From: JANLTX01 sp049840835
GTDB taxonomy: Bacteria; Armatimonadota; Armatimonadia; Armatimonadales; Armatimonadaceae
Direction: 5' to 3'
Assembly (NCBI GenBank): GCA_049840835.1
Contig: JASGJG010000030.1
Span: 1 to 64,000 of the forward strand
DNA length: 64,000 bases
A model generated the notes under the pieces. It was not told where the DNA came from. It made no database searches and saw nothing but the letters and a program-made list of their open reading frames with translations. Below, in pieces: positions 1 through 8,552 of the stretch. Position numbers and translations under genes: made by a program. Positions within the stretch are counted from its first letter, which is position 1. Each line of letters begins with the position of its first letter.

Positions 1-2891
1 AACTCGGCGTTCTTGGAGCGCTGTTACTGACTGGGACGGTCTACGGGCAGGATGGGGGTTTGCCTGCGCGCGTGAACGGTGGTGGCACCGTGCCAATACC
101 AATATCGGCAAAGCGGGCGCTGAAGCACTCGGACTATGCGGGCTGGAAGGGGATTGTTGGGGCGCAGCTCTCGGCAGACGGGCTCTGGACCAGCTATGCG
201 ATCAATCCTGCTGAAGGCGACGGTGAGCTATTCTTCAAAAAGCTAGATGGTAGCGCGACCTGGAAAGTGGAGCGCGGTGGGGCAGTGCGATTCTCAGCGG
301 ATAGTAAGGTGGCTCTGATAACGATTGCCCCGAAGTTTGCCGATGCTGAGGCGGCCCGCAAGGCCAAGCGCGAGGCTCCCAGAAGCAGCACGGCGCTGAT
401 AGATCTGGCAACCGGCAAGGTTGAGACTTTAGAGAAAATCCGACGTGCGGCATTCCCCGAAGAAGGTAGCGGCTGGCTGGCACTCCATGCAGAGATACCG
501 CCTGCGGCTACAACTGCACCCGCGAATCCGCCTGCAGGTGGCGGAACCGACCAGCAGCGCCCACAGGGGCAGGGACGTCGGCCAGGTGGGGCAGGTGGTC
601 CTGGTAGGGGCGGCGCACCAGGAGGGGCCGGGGCTGGAGCGCCGGGAGCACCACGCCAGGGGGGAAGCGAGCTTACTCTGCGCCCACTGGCAGGCGGAAC
701 GGCTGCTACGATTCCCGATGTTGCCAGCTTCCAGTTCGACCAGAAGGGCACGCGGCTGGTCTATATTGTCGACAGCAAGGACGATACCAAAGATGGACTC
801 TATACCCGTGTACTGGCGACCGGTGAAACCACTGCTATAGCGACTGGTCCTGGTGAGGTGAGCACTGTTACCGTGGATGAGGCTGGGGAGCAAGTCGCGT
901 TTTTGAGGAAGTCGCCCGTAGCGCGTGGTCCGCAGCCTGCAGACGCGCCCGCGCCAGTCAGTAAGCTATTTGTCTGGCATGCAGGGGAAGCGAAACCTGG
1001 GGAGGTAGGAGTGGCTAGCGAAAACGCCCCTCCTCGATTTTCGAAAGATGGCAGCTATCTGGTGTTTGGAACGGCGCCTGTTGTGAAACCCAGACCCAAA
1101 GACGCGCCAGAGCCGATTGCTGTCGATATCTGGTCTACCCGAGATGGGCTTATCCAGACTGTTCAGAAGCTGCAACTTACTGCGGAGCAGCGCCGCACTT
1201 TCACCAACATCTACTGGATTAAGAACCACAAAGCCATTGCCCTGGCTGATGACAAACTGCGGGATGTGGGAGTCGGCGCTGAATCAAAGCGCCTGGTGTT
1301 AGGCAGCGACCCCATACCCTATCTGGCTGAGATGGACTATGATGCCGGGTATCGAGACTACTCCTTGGTGGACATCACCACGGGCACGCGGCGACCTATA
1401 CGGAAGCACTCCGGGGGTATCTCGCTCTCGCCCGATGAGAAATGGCTGCTCTGGTGGGATGGCGAGAAACGTTCCTGGTGGGCGCAGGATGTGGAGGGCA
1501 AGCTCCCGCCACGTGACCTCACGAGTAGCCTGAAAGTCAAGTTCCAGGAAGAGGATTGGGATACGCCGGGCGCACCATCCTCGTATGGCTCTGCCGGATG
1601 GACCGCAGGCGATAAGCGAGTTGTGCTCTATGACCGCTTCGACCTCTGGGCAATAGACCCGGCGACCGGTCAGGCAGAGCGCCTGACACAGGGGCGTGAG
1701 CGTGGTACCACTTTCCGATATACCCGCCTGGACCCAGAAGAGCGCCAGATTCCCGAAGGCAAGCCGCTCCTGTTGTCATCAGTGGACGACGAGACGAAGG
1801 CAACAGGCTGGTGGCAGCGTGCCTCACTCACAAACCCGACTCTGACAAAGTTCACGGTGTACGAAGGGGCTCTGGGCGGGCTTCAAAAAGCGAAGAATTC
1901 AGATACAGTTCTCTTTACCAAAGAGCGCTTTGAGATCTTTCCCGACCTCTGGACAGCGCCGACTGTAGCGAAAGCGGAGCAGGCAACTCGCTTAACGGAC
2001 GCTAACCCGCAACAGGCTGGCATCAACTGGGGGCGCTCGGAGCGTATTCTCTACCGCACAGGGTGGGGCCGCGAGCTGCCCGCTATTCTGACCCTGCCAG
2101 AGAACTTCGACCCGAACAAAAAATATCCCCTGATGGTGTACATCTATGAAAAGCTGAGCCAGGGACTACACCGATATGTTCGGCCCGGACCGGGCACCAG
2201 CATCAATGTAAGTCGCTATGTCAGCAATGGGTACATCATTCTCCAGCCCGACATCGAGTATAGAGATGGATATCCCGGCGAGTCCGCACAGAATTGTGTG
2301 ATTCCTGCTGTGCAAGAAGTCCTGCGGCGGGGCTACATCGATGAAAAGCGTATCGGGCTTCAAGGGCATAGCTGGGGCGCGTATCAGACCGCGTATCTGG
2401 TGACTCGCACCAATATCTTCCGAGCGGTAGAGGCTGGAGCCGCTGTTTCTGATATGTTCAGCGCTTATGGGGGAATTCGCTACGAGAGCGGTGTCAGCCG
2501 ACAGTTCCAGTACGAAAAGACCCAGAGTCGAATTGGGGCCACACCCTGGCAGAAGCCGCTGGCCTATATGGAGAACTCGCCCATCTTCTGGGCAGATAAA
2601 GTGGAGACTCCTTACCTGACCATTCACAACGATAACGATGGGGCGGTGCCGTGGACCCAGGGCATTGAGTTCTTCATGGCGCTTCGGCGGCTAGGGAAAG
2701 AAGCCTACCTGTTCAACTACAACGGCGAAGGTCATGGCCTGACCAACCGAGACAACATGAAGCACTGGACCGTGCACATGGCCGAGTTCTTCGACCATTA
2801 CCTTCTGGGTGCACCTCGCCCGGAGTGGATGGATAAGGGCGTACCCTACTCCGAGCGTGGCACACGCGATCTCCGGGAGGTGTATCGCTAA
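1..2891 (+). CDS. S9 family (prolyl oligopeptidase-type) serine peptidase, 5' end outside window
   Basis: Exported serine peptidase of the prolyl oligopeptidase family, expected to cleave short peptides. The frame is open from base 3; the translation before the TTG at 60 is hydrophobic and ends in VYGQDG like a signal peptide, so the true start lies before the window. The N-terminal two thirds fit a beta-propeller and the C-terminal alpha/beta-hydrolase domain carries the triad. Numbered from base 60, this is Ser771 in GHSWGAY, Asp860 in NDGAVP and His892 in GEGHGL. Residues about 155-205 are a Pro/Gly/Gln/Ala-rich insertion that looks disordered. The family is firm from the triad and its spacing; the substrate is unknown. 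Confidence 0.9.
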   Translation, partial: LGVLGALLLTGTVYGQDGGLPARVNGGGTVPIPISAKRALKHSDYAGWKGIVGAQLSADGLWTSYAINPAEGDGELFFKKLDGSATWKVERGGAVRFSADSKVALITIAPKFADAEAARKAKREAPRSSTALIDLATGKVETLEKIRRAAFPEEGSGWLALHAEIPPAATTAPANPPAGGGTDQQRPQGQGRRPGGAGGPGRGGAPGGAGAGAPGAPRQGGSELTLRPLAGGTAATIPDVASFQFDQKGTRLVYIVDSKDDTKDGLYTRVLATGETTAIATGPGEVSTVTVDEAGEQVAFLRKSPVARGPQPADAPAPVSKLFVWHAGEAKPGEVGVASENAPPRFSKDGSYLVFGTAPVVKPRPKDAPEPIAVDIWSTRDGLIQTVQKLQLTAEQRRTFTNIYWIKNHKAIALADDKLRDVGVGAESKRLVLGSDPIPYLAEMDYDAGYRDYSLVDITTGTRRPIRKHSGGISLSPDEKWLLWWDGEKRSWWAQDVEGKLPPRDLTSSLKVKFQEEDWDTPGAPSSYGSAGWTAGDKRVVLYDRFDLWAIDPATGQAERLTQGRERGTTFRYTRLDPEERQIPEGKPLLLSSVDDETKATGWWQRASLTNPTLTKFTVYEGALGGLQKAKNSDTVLFTKERFEIFPDLWTAPTVAKAEQATRLTDANPQQAGINWGRSERILYRTGWGRELPAILTLPENFDPNKKYPLMVYIYEKLSQGLHRYVRPGPGTSINVSRYVSNGYIILQPDIEYRDGYPGESAQNCVIPAVQEVLRRGYIDEKRIGLQGHSWGAYQTAYLVTRTNIFRAVEAGAAVSDMFSAYGGIRYESGVSRQFQYEKTQSRIGATPWQKPLAYMENSPIFWADKVETPYLTIHNDNDGAVPWTQGIEFFMALRRLGKEAYLFNYNGEGHGLTNRDNMKHWTVHMAEFFDHYLLGAPRPEWMDKGVPYSERGTRDLREVYR

Positions 2892-2992
2892 GGAGAGTGT
2901 GGAGTGGTGTGAGTTTTCCCATAGTACCGAAACCGATAAAGGGAATAGGTATAGAAGTCTCAAGGTCGTAATACCGGAGAAAGGAAAGTACC

Positions 2993-3466
2993 TTGAACAT
3001 CACTTCACGCTTGATGCTACTGGCGGCAGCGTCCGCTGCAATGATTCTTCCCGCCCGCGCAGATTACACCTCGAATCGCGTGACACCCGAAAACATGGGC
3101 ACGTTCTCGGTCGGTTTTACCGTATCCGCCAGGACAACGAAGGGAAGCGATACGACCGAATACGAGGTCATTATCCATCGCAAAGCATTGGACTACGCTC
3201 GGTTCATGAAGCCTAATCAGGGCGAGGTCGTCCGCATCCTTCAGACCGATAAAAACTTCGGGTTTGAGGGAGTCCGCCCGGTGAAATTCAAACGTGTGGG
3301 CACTGACCAGCTCATCTTCCGATTCAACGCGACTCCCGAAGAGGTCTCGCGAATGAGCTTTGAAGTTGGCTTCCCCAACTACGCCATCTACAATGGTAAG
3401 CGCCAGTGGATGCCCTCGGCAGATTTCTACTATCTAGACCTCAAAGACTTCGCCGTTAAGAAATAG
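2993..3466 (+). CDS. small secreted protein of unknown function
   Basis: Not recognised. The 157-residue product begins with a clear signal peptide (hydrophobic LMLLAAASAAMIL, then ARA-D as a likely cleavage site), leaving a mature domain of about 135 residues rich in beta-prone segments. The start is TTG at 2993, chosen because a purine-rich ribosome-binding site (GGAGAAAGG, 2977-2985) sits just upstream and the signal peptide starts there. It follows the S9 peptidase on the same strand after 101 bases and is followed by a strong hairpin at 3485. Probably a periplasmic or surface protein; no catalytic motif is visible. Confidence 0.75.
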   Translation: MNITSRLMLLAAASAAMILPARADYTSNRVTPENMGTFSVGFTVSARTTKGSDTTEYEVIIHRKALDYARFMKPNQGEVVRILQTDKNFGFEGVRPVKFKRVGTDQLIFRFNATPEEVSRMSFEVGFPNYAIYNGKRQWMPSADFYYLDLKDFAVKK

Positions 3467-3484
3467 CATCCTTAAAGGTAAGGC

Positions 3485-3520
3485 CACGCAGACCGCCTGC
3501 CAAACCAGGCGGTCTGCGTG
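3485..3520 (+). terminator. 15-bp perfect hairpin after the secreted-protein gene
   Basis: Perfect inverted repeat: arms 3485-3499 and 3506-3520 around a 6-base loop. It lies 19 bases after the stop codon of the gene ending at 3466 and faces the end of the opposing gene ending at 3544. No T-run follows, so it may be a weak or factor-assisted terminator for both strands. Confidence 0.6.
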
Positions 3521-3543
3521 AACTCTCTACGCGACATTGATAG

Positions 3544-3981
3544 TCAAAGTCGTTTTCGCGGAGAAATTCTTGTTTTCCCTTTAGGATGCCATACCCAGTA
3601 TCTTTTATCTGATGGCACAACCTTGCGAAGAATTTTTGCACTGCGATAGAAATCTCTAATATCTACATAGATGCCACAGGCACCAAGATCACAGGAGTCA
3701 CCACTAGGAATACTTTTTAATTCTAGTAAGCGTTGGTACTTAAGAGATTCCTTCATAGGTATGGTTGCTACTAGTGCTGTAAACGATTTCTCATTTGGGT
3801 AAAATGTTTTATTGGTAGTTATTGTGACGCCCTGTTGTTCTAGCTCTTTTTTAAGTGTTAGGGATTTGGGAATAGGTGAAAATTTTGCTTGCTTGGCATA
3901 AGAATCGTGTTTGGAAAATCCGAAAAGCAATCCGATAACAATTAAACCCTGTCCTATACTATGGTGTTTATTATTTAGCAT
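3544..3981 (-). CDS. AT-rich orphan membrane-anchored or secreted hypothetical protein
   Basis: Not recognised. The 145-residue product has an N-terminal hydrophobic segment (IVIGLLFGF) after a short polar start, so it is either exported or anchored by one helix. The remainder is basic and contains a CDLGAC cysteine pair that could form a disulphide. The gene is visibly richer in A and T than its neighbours and uses A/T-ending codons, suggesting recent acquisition. It lies directly downstream of the AhpD-like pair on the same strand (29 bases after the stop at 4011), so it could be co-transcribed with it. Coding status is moderately supported by the intact frame and signal-like start. Confidence 0.5.
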   Translation of the reverse strand: MLNNKHHSIGQGLIVIGLLFGFSKHDSYAKQAKFSPIPKSLTLKKELEQQGVTITTNKTFYPNEKSFTALVATIPMKESLKYQRLLELKSIPSGDSCDLGACGIYVDIRDFYRSAKILRKVVPSDKRYWVWHPKGKTRISPRKRL

Positions 3982-4010
3982 TTTTGTTATTCATTATCCG
4001 TCTGATTTTC

Positions 4011-4898
4011 TCAATCGTGATGAGACTCTGTCTCTCCTGGTTTATTGCGCATTTCTGGGGGAAGCCACCCACGGGTCTCCCAGTCCAGGCCATAGGCATC
4101 GGCCATGCGGTTGAAGAACGCGAATAGAGCGGTATCGAAGACGGCTTCGTAGATTTCGGCGTCTTTCCAGCCAATACTGCGGAGTGCCTCTATATCAAGG
4201 TCGTTTACCTTTGATTGCTCCAGTGTCAGGCGCTTTACCAGACCCAGCAGGGCGATTTCTTTTTTGGTGAGGCTTTTTGCCTTGGTAAGGTCACCCATAC
4301 CCACGGCATCTACATCGCTCATATCCTGGCCCTGCGACCGCAGGAAGCCTGCATGGCTAGACACTCAGTACTTACACTTATTGAGCGCGGAGACGTAAGC
4401 CGCGACCATTTCTTTCTGGCGGCGGGGCAGGGCGCTATCTCGGAAGTGCATCAGGTTGGCGATGCCCTGAATACCCATCATGGCCTCCGGGTTCAGGCTC
4501 ATGGTACGCAGAATGCCAGGGAGCTGTTCTACATTCGGAATCCGCACCACTCGCTTGACCGCCTCGCCACTGGGCTCGCCTTCCATGGCCCAATCAATAC
4601 GCCCAACATTGCTGGCTTTGCGGAATAGGGGAGCCAGCTTGAATGCAGTAGAAGCGCGCCCGACTTCACGTCCACGCCTGTCCAGCACAACAGCTACAGG
4701 CAACTGGATAACGCCGTACTGGGCTGCTTGAGCGGCAGGGATAGCCTTCACTACCAGATTTCGGTAGTCTTTCGCGAGGCCGCTGGCTTCCGTAAAGAAT
4801 TGCTTCTGAGCCAGGTCGGCAGACTTATAAAAGAGAAAGGCTGTGGCTTTCTCAGGAACTATCTGATCGGCCAGCGGCGATGGTGGCGTCTGTTTCAT
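4011..4898 (-). CDS. AhpD-like peroxidase with in-frame TGA at the catalytic Cys (probable selenoprotein, CxxU)
   Basis: Probable selenocysteine-containing alkylhydroperoxidase of the AhpD/carboxymuconolactone decarboxylase-like family. A conventional reading gives a 177-residue ORF ending at TGA (4367-4365) and a 117-residue continuation in the same frame. Joined through the TGA, the 295-residue product aligns end to end with the 289-residue paralogue next door. The TGA falls exactly where the paralogue has the second Cys of CxxC: NKCKY-TGA-VSSHAG against NQCQFCLTSHAG. The other AhpD residues are kept with canonical spacing: Glu163, Cys175, Sec178, His182. Downstream coding stays well conserved, with no further stop or indel, which argues against a dead gene. 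A SECIS-like hairpin lies at 4328-4349 and is absent from the Cys paralogue. Residues 1-120 look like a degenerate thioredoxin-fold domain (inference). The start ATG lies 5 bases after the upstream paralogue's stop, so the two form an operon. Alternative: a nonsense mutation. Confidence 0.8.
4328..4349 (-). promoter_or_regulatory. bacterial SECIS-like hairpin downstream of the in-frame UGA
   Basis: In the mRNA, counting from the base after UGA, bases 16-18 (GGC) pair with 35-37 (GCC). A UU bulge follows, then bases 21-25 (CCUGC) pair with 30-34 (GCAGG) around a GGUC apical loop. A GGU-type loop 16-37 bases after UGA with a bulged U in the stem is the known layout of bacterial SECIS elements, for example E. 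coli fdhF, whose loop is also GGUC. The Cys paralogue has no such hairpin at the matching place although its protein sequence is similar there. Confidence 0.7.
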
Positions 4899-4903
4899 AG
4901 CTG

Positions 4904-5773
4904 TCAGGATTTCGAGGTAGCTGTCGTTGGGGGACGCCAGCCGTCGGGAGCCATGTCCAGGCCATAGGCGTTTGCCATGCGGTTGTAGAACGCGAAGAGG
5001 GAACCCACAAAGGTGGCCTCATAAATCTCCGCGTCTTTCCAGCCAACTTTGCGCAGAGCTTCGATATCCAGGTCGTTGATCTTGGCGGGCTCCAGGGTCA
5101 GCCGCTTGATGTAGGAGAGCAGAGCGCGTTCCGCCGGTTTCAGTCCAGGGGCTTTTGAGGGATCGCCGAGCGCTACGGCATCTACGTCTTTCTTGTCCTG
5201 CCCGCGCGCTCCTAAGAAGCCTGCGTGACTGGTCAGGCAGAACTGGCACTGGTTCAGCGATGAGACATAGGTGGCAATCAGCTCATGCACCCGCACGGGC
5301 AGTACGCCATCCCGGAAATGCATGCGCTGGGCCATTTGAATCATGCCCATCATAGCTTCCGGATTCAAACTCATAGCTCGCATGATTCCCGGCAGCACGT
5401 CTACCGAGGGCAAGGTCGGCATCAGCTTCTTGACAGCATCGCCACTCGGTTCGCCTTCCATTGCCCAGTCGATACGCCCGATCTGGACCGCTTTTTTCAG
5501 GGCTGGAAGTACGGCATCTGGAGTGATTCCGCGCCCCTGCTCGCGCCCGCGCCGATCTACTACGATGGCTATGGGCACTTCCGTCAGCTTCGCTTTAGCC
5601 GCCTCTGCAGGAGTAAGCATCTTGACAACGGCATTCGGGTTGTCTTTTAAAAACTTGGCTAACCCGGCTAACAGCTCTTTAACTTGCGTGTCATCTGCCT
5701 TACCGACGACAAATAGAGTGGCCTTCTCAAAGACAATAAGGTCTGCGAGCGGCGACATTGGCGCTTGTTTCAT
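4904..5773 (-). CDS. AhpD-like (carboxymuconolactone decarboxylase family) peroxidase, Cys form
   Basis: Alkylhydroperoxidase-like protein, 289 residues, expected to reduce peroxides through a CxxC pair in the cytoplasm. The C-terminal AhpD domain shows Glu164, Cys176, Cys179 and His183, the relay known for AhpD, in the segment around NQCQFCLTSH. The N-terminal 120 residues carry TEVPIAIVVDRRG, reminiscent of the cis-proline strand of a thioredoxin fold but without an active-site CxxC; this part is inference. It is the first gene of a two-gene unit with the selenocysteine-type copy at 4011-4898 (5-base gap) and is divergent from nudC. A TATCTT box lies 7 bases before its ATG, suggesting a leaderless mRNA. 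Confidence 0.85.
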   Translation of the reverse strand: MKQAPMSPLADLIVFEKATLFVVGKADDTQVKELLAGLAKFLKDNPNAVVKMLTPAEAAKAKLTEVPIAIVVDRRGREQGRGITPDAVLPALKKAVQIGRIDWAMEGEPSGDAVKKLMPTLPSVDVLPGIMRAMSLNPEAMMGMIQMAQRMHFRDGVLPVRVHELIATYVSSLNQCQFCLTSHAGFLGARGQDKKDVDAVALGDPSKAPGLKPAERALLSYIKRLTLEPAKINDLDIEALRKVGWKDAEIYEATFVGSLFAFYNRMANAYGLDMAPDGWRPPTTATSKS

Positions 5774-5797
5774 GCTGAGTAAGATACCATAGAATCC
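5774..5797. promoter_or_regulatory. compact divergent promoter, two overlapping -10 boxes
   Basis: The whole gap between two divergent start codons is 24 bases. On the minus strand TATCTT (plus 5781-5786) stands 7 bases before the ATG of the peroxidase gene. On the plus strand TACCAT (5785-5790) stands 7 bases before the ATG of nudC. Both fit a TANNNT -10 element placed so that transcription starts at the start codon. Any -35 element would lie inside the opposite coding region. Confidence 0.45.
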
Positions 5798-6607
5798 ATG
5801 CCACGCTTCGTTCGCGCCTATCCGCCCGCTCTACCACAGGGAAGCACTGCCGCTTTGCTGTTTCCTTTCGTAGGAGATGATCTGCTTTGCCATAACAATG
5901 GCACATTGACTACTGGTGAGGCTCCCGAAGCGGCGCTCTATTTGGGGACTCTAGATGGCACTCCCTGCTTTGCGTTTTATGCGGATGCGCCGCCGGACAA
6001 CGATCAGGCGGAACCCGAAGTTCGCCCACGCAGCCTGCGTGAGTTATTCGGAGTTCTGAGCGATGACGAATGGGGGATTGCCGGGTACGCCAGCCAGCTT
6101 CTGCGCTGGACTAAGAACTCCCGCTTCTGCCCTTCCTGCGGGGAACGCACCGAGCGCCACGATGGCTGGGGCGTGAAGTGCGAAGCCTGCGGGTTCTCGC
6201 ACTATCCACCTGCAACCCCGGCTGTGCTCTGCTTGGTACATGATGGTGCCGATCAGATTCTGCTGGCGACCAAAGAGGGCTGGGGCGCCCGCTATTCGAT
6301 TCTGGCAGGATTCACCGAGCCCGGTGAGTCTCTGGAAGATACCTGTCTGAGAGAGTCCGAAGAAGAGGCCGGAATAACTGTGACGGAGCCGCGCTACGAT
6401 GGTTCTCAGCCCTGGCCGTTTCCCCATCAGCTCATGGTGGCCTTCTGGGCGAAAGCGGATCCCACGCAGCCGATTGTTTTAGATACGGATGAGCTGAAAG
6501 AAGCAAAGTGGTTCCATGTGGATGAGCTGGCCGAAACGCTTCTTCCTGGAGCAATCTCCCTCTCGCGGCAGACTATCGACCGCTGGATTCGTAGCCGAGG
6601 GCGCTAA
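5798..6607 (+). CDS. nudC: NAD(P)H pyrophosphatase / NAD-decapping Nudix hydrolase
   Basis: Hydrolyses NADH, NAD+ or NAD-capped RNA to nicotinamide mononucleotide and AMP. The 269-residue protein shows the NudC architecture: an N-terminal domain to about residue 100, a zinc ribbon with Cys111, Cys114, Cys128 and Cys131, then a Nudix box from Gly171 (GFTEPGESLED through REx2EEAGI). The SQPWPFP motif at 203-209 distinguishes NudC from other Nudix enzymes. It is transcribed divergently from the AhpD-like peroxidase pair with a 24-base gap, which would allow joint control of two redox-related functions. Identification is firm; decapping rather than only NADH hydrolysis is an inference from the family. 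Confidence 0.93.
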   Translation: MPRFVRAYPPALPQGSTAALLFPFVGDDLLCHNNGTLTTGEAPEAALYLGTLDGTPCFAFYADAPPDNDQAEPEVRPRSLRELFGVLSDDEWGIAGYASQLLRWTKNSRFCPSCGERTERHDGWGVKCEACGFSHYPPATPAVLCLVHDGADQILLATKEGWGARYSILAGFTEPGESLEDTCLRESEEEAGITVTEPRYDGSQPWPFPHQLMVAFWAKADPTQPIVLDTDELKEAKWFHVDELAETLLPGAISLSRQTIDRWIRSRGR

Positions 6608-6650
6608 CTGCGCAAGAATCATCAGGCAAACGGGCGTGTGAGCCAGTACA

Positions 6651-7556
6651 GTGCGTGCTGTGAGAGAGACGACAGTTCAGGAATACGAAGCGGCGATCCA
6701 CCGTGCGCTGATGCGGGCGCTGGAGGACCCCAACTGCTGTCCTGCTGACTTAGCCGATGCCGCCGGGTTTTCTGCCTTCCACTTCTCCAGAATGTTCGCG
6801 GGAATGGTAGGGGAGAGCCCTGGGGAGCTACTCAAACGACTCCGATTGGAGCGAGCGGCCCTGAGTCTGAAGGCACGGCAACGAGTAACCGAGGTCGCTT
6901 TCGATGCGGGGTACGAAAGCCTGGAGGCGTTCAGCCGCGCGTTCCGCAATGCCTTCGGGTGTTCTCCTTCGCAGTTTGCAACAACTAACCATGTTGCCTG
7001 TCTGCCTGCACCATCGAGTCTCCACATGACACCGGATGGCAGCCCATGCCTTATAGTGCTGCCACATCTTCACCGAGGAAAGAAAAGCATGAACGTCGAG
7101 ATTCAAGAGAGTATTGTTCCCCAGCGTGTAATCGCCATACGGCATATCGGACCCTACAATCAAATCGGTCCTGTTTTCCAGAAGCTAGTGGTCTGGGCAG
7201 GCGCCAACAATGTATCCATGGTCGGGCCGGGGCTTGCCATATTCCATGATGATCCGGAGAGTGTTTCTTCCGAACAACTCCGATCCGATGCCTGCATTCC
7301 TGTAGTGGCGGACTTTACGTCCACAGACCCGGATGTTCAGGCTATTGACCTCCCCGGTGGTCGTTATGCGGTAGCGACGCACACGGGTAGTTACGCCGGG
7401 CTAGGCGATGCCTGGAGCCAGTTCATTGGCAAGTGGATTCCTACTAGCGGCGAGCACATCGATTTCGAGCGCCCGTGTTACGAGGTCTATCTGAACGATT
7501 GCAGCGTTGTGTCTGAGGAACAGTTACTGACACAGCTCTACGAGCCAATACGGTAA
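6651..7556 (+). CDS. AraC-type regulator with C-terminal GyrI-like effector domain
   Basis: Transcription factor of 301 residues. An N-terminal AraC double helix-turn-helix (about residues 10-110, with FSAFHFSRMFAG and VTEVAFDAGYESLEAFSRAFRN) is followed by a GyrI-like small-molecule-binding domain from about residue 145 (IAIRHIGPYNQIGPVF). This order matches the Rob/GyrI-like regulator class that senses drugs or other ligands. The start is GTG at 6651, the first in-frame start giving a complete helix-turn-helix. It lies 43 bases after nudC and 33 bases before an AEC transporter gene, which is a plausible but unproved target. Confidence 0.88.
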   Translation: MRAVRETTVQEYEAAIHRALMRALEDPNCCPADLADAAGFSAFHFSRMFAGMVGESPGELLKRLRLERAALSLKARQRVTEVAFDAGYESLEAFSRAFRNAFGCSPSQFATTNHVACLPAPSSLHMTPDGSPCLIVLPHLHRGKKSMNVEIQESIVPQRVIAIRHIGPYNQIGPVFQKLVVWAGANNVSMVGPGLAIFHDDPESVSSEQLRSDACIPVVADFTSTDPDVQAIDLPGGRYAVATHTGSYAGLGDAWSQFIGKWIPTSGEHIDFERPCYEVYLNDCSVVSEEQLLTQLYEPIR

Positions 7557-7589
7557 AGAGGTAATTCGGCGGTACACTGGGGCCGTGGA

Positions 7590-8552
7590 GTGGTTTTGAT
7601 CTCGTTTCTTCTGCTCGCGGCCTCGCTGTTCTATAAAATCATCGCCCCTATGTTGCTGGTCATCAGCATTGGGGCACTGGCGCAACGGGCTCGTCCGCTA
7701 GACATCGCTACCCTTTCTTTTCTTCAGGTGCGAGTACTGTTGCCCGCTTTTCTCTTCGTACGCCTCTTTGAGTCCACTCTCTCTGGAAGGCAGATAGCCA
7801 CAGTTGCCTTCACCTCATTACTCATTCAGCTTCTGCTGGGGGTAGTGGTGTATCTGGCGGGCAGATTGCGCCGGGTATCGCCCTCCACGCTATCGGCAAC
7901 TCTGCTCGCTGCCACGGTATTCAACGCCGGGAACTTCGGGATTCCAGTCGCTGAGCGTGCCTTCGGGAAAGTGGGTGGGGCGGTTCAGGCCTGCATCGTA
8001 CTGGCCGCCAACCTCTCCCTCTGGGCAGTGGGATATGCCCTGAGCGCTGCAATCGGTGGTGGAAAAGCCGGAGACGCCTGGGACGCGATTAAGACTTACT
8101 TCAAGCTCCCTATGTTCTGGGCGATGGTGGCCGCGCTGGCGCTCAAAGGATTTCATTTGGTACCCCCCGAACCGTTGCTCTATCCCTTTCGGGGAATGGC
8201 CGATACCATTGTGGTGTTGGCACAGATGACCCTGGGAGCACAGCTTATGAGCCAGTGGCGCAGGCCGCGCTGGCATATCGTACTGCCTGTAGCCGCTCTC
8301 AAGCTATTAGGGCTACCTGCTATGGCGGCGCTGGTAGTCTGGGCGTTGAAGCTCTGGCCGTGGCCCGGCGCACTGATTATCGTAGCGGCGGCAGGACCTA
8401 CTGCTGTGAACACAATGCTGTTGGCCATGGAGCAGGGAAACGATGTCGAGCTAGCCGCCGAGTGCGTTTTCTGGACCACGCTGCTCTCTGCGATTACTGT
8501 TACGGGTGTTCTGACGGTTGTTATTGCTCTGGGTGGCGGACCACCGCCATAA
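7590..8552 (+). CDS. AEC (auxin efflux carrier) family transporter
   Basis: Integral membrane permease of the AEC family, 320 residues with about ten predicted transmembrane segments and the typical NAGNFGIPVA motif near residue 108. Family members export or exchange organic acids such as malate or malonate; the substrate here cannot be read from sequence. The start is uncertain (GTG 7590, or TTG 7596), and a TACACT box lies at 7573-7578. The 3' end overlaps the convergent idi gene by 32 bases. Confidence 0.85.
   Translation: MVLISFLLLAASLFYKIIAPMLLVISIGALAQRARPLDIATLSFLQVRVLLPAFLFVRLFESTLSGRQIATVAFTSLLIQLLLGVVVYLAGRLRRVSPSTLSATLLAATVFNAGNFGIPVAERAFGKVGGAVQACIVLAANLSLWAVGYALSAAIGGGKAGDAWDAIKTYFKLPMFWAMVAALALKGFHLVPPEPLLYPFRGMADTIVVLAQMTLGAQLMSQWRRPRWHIVLPVAALKLLGLPAMAALVVWALKLWPWPGALIIVAAAGPTAVNTMLLAMEQGNDVELAAECVFWTTLLSAITVTGVLTVVIALGGGPPP

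Noticed and set aside
4011..4898. Two separate genes or a pseudogene split by a nonsense codon
   Set aside because: The TGA is at the catalytic Cys codon, the downstream half remains conserved with the paralogue, and a SECIS-like hairpin follows. Kept as the alternative, but less likely than selenocysteine.
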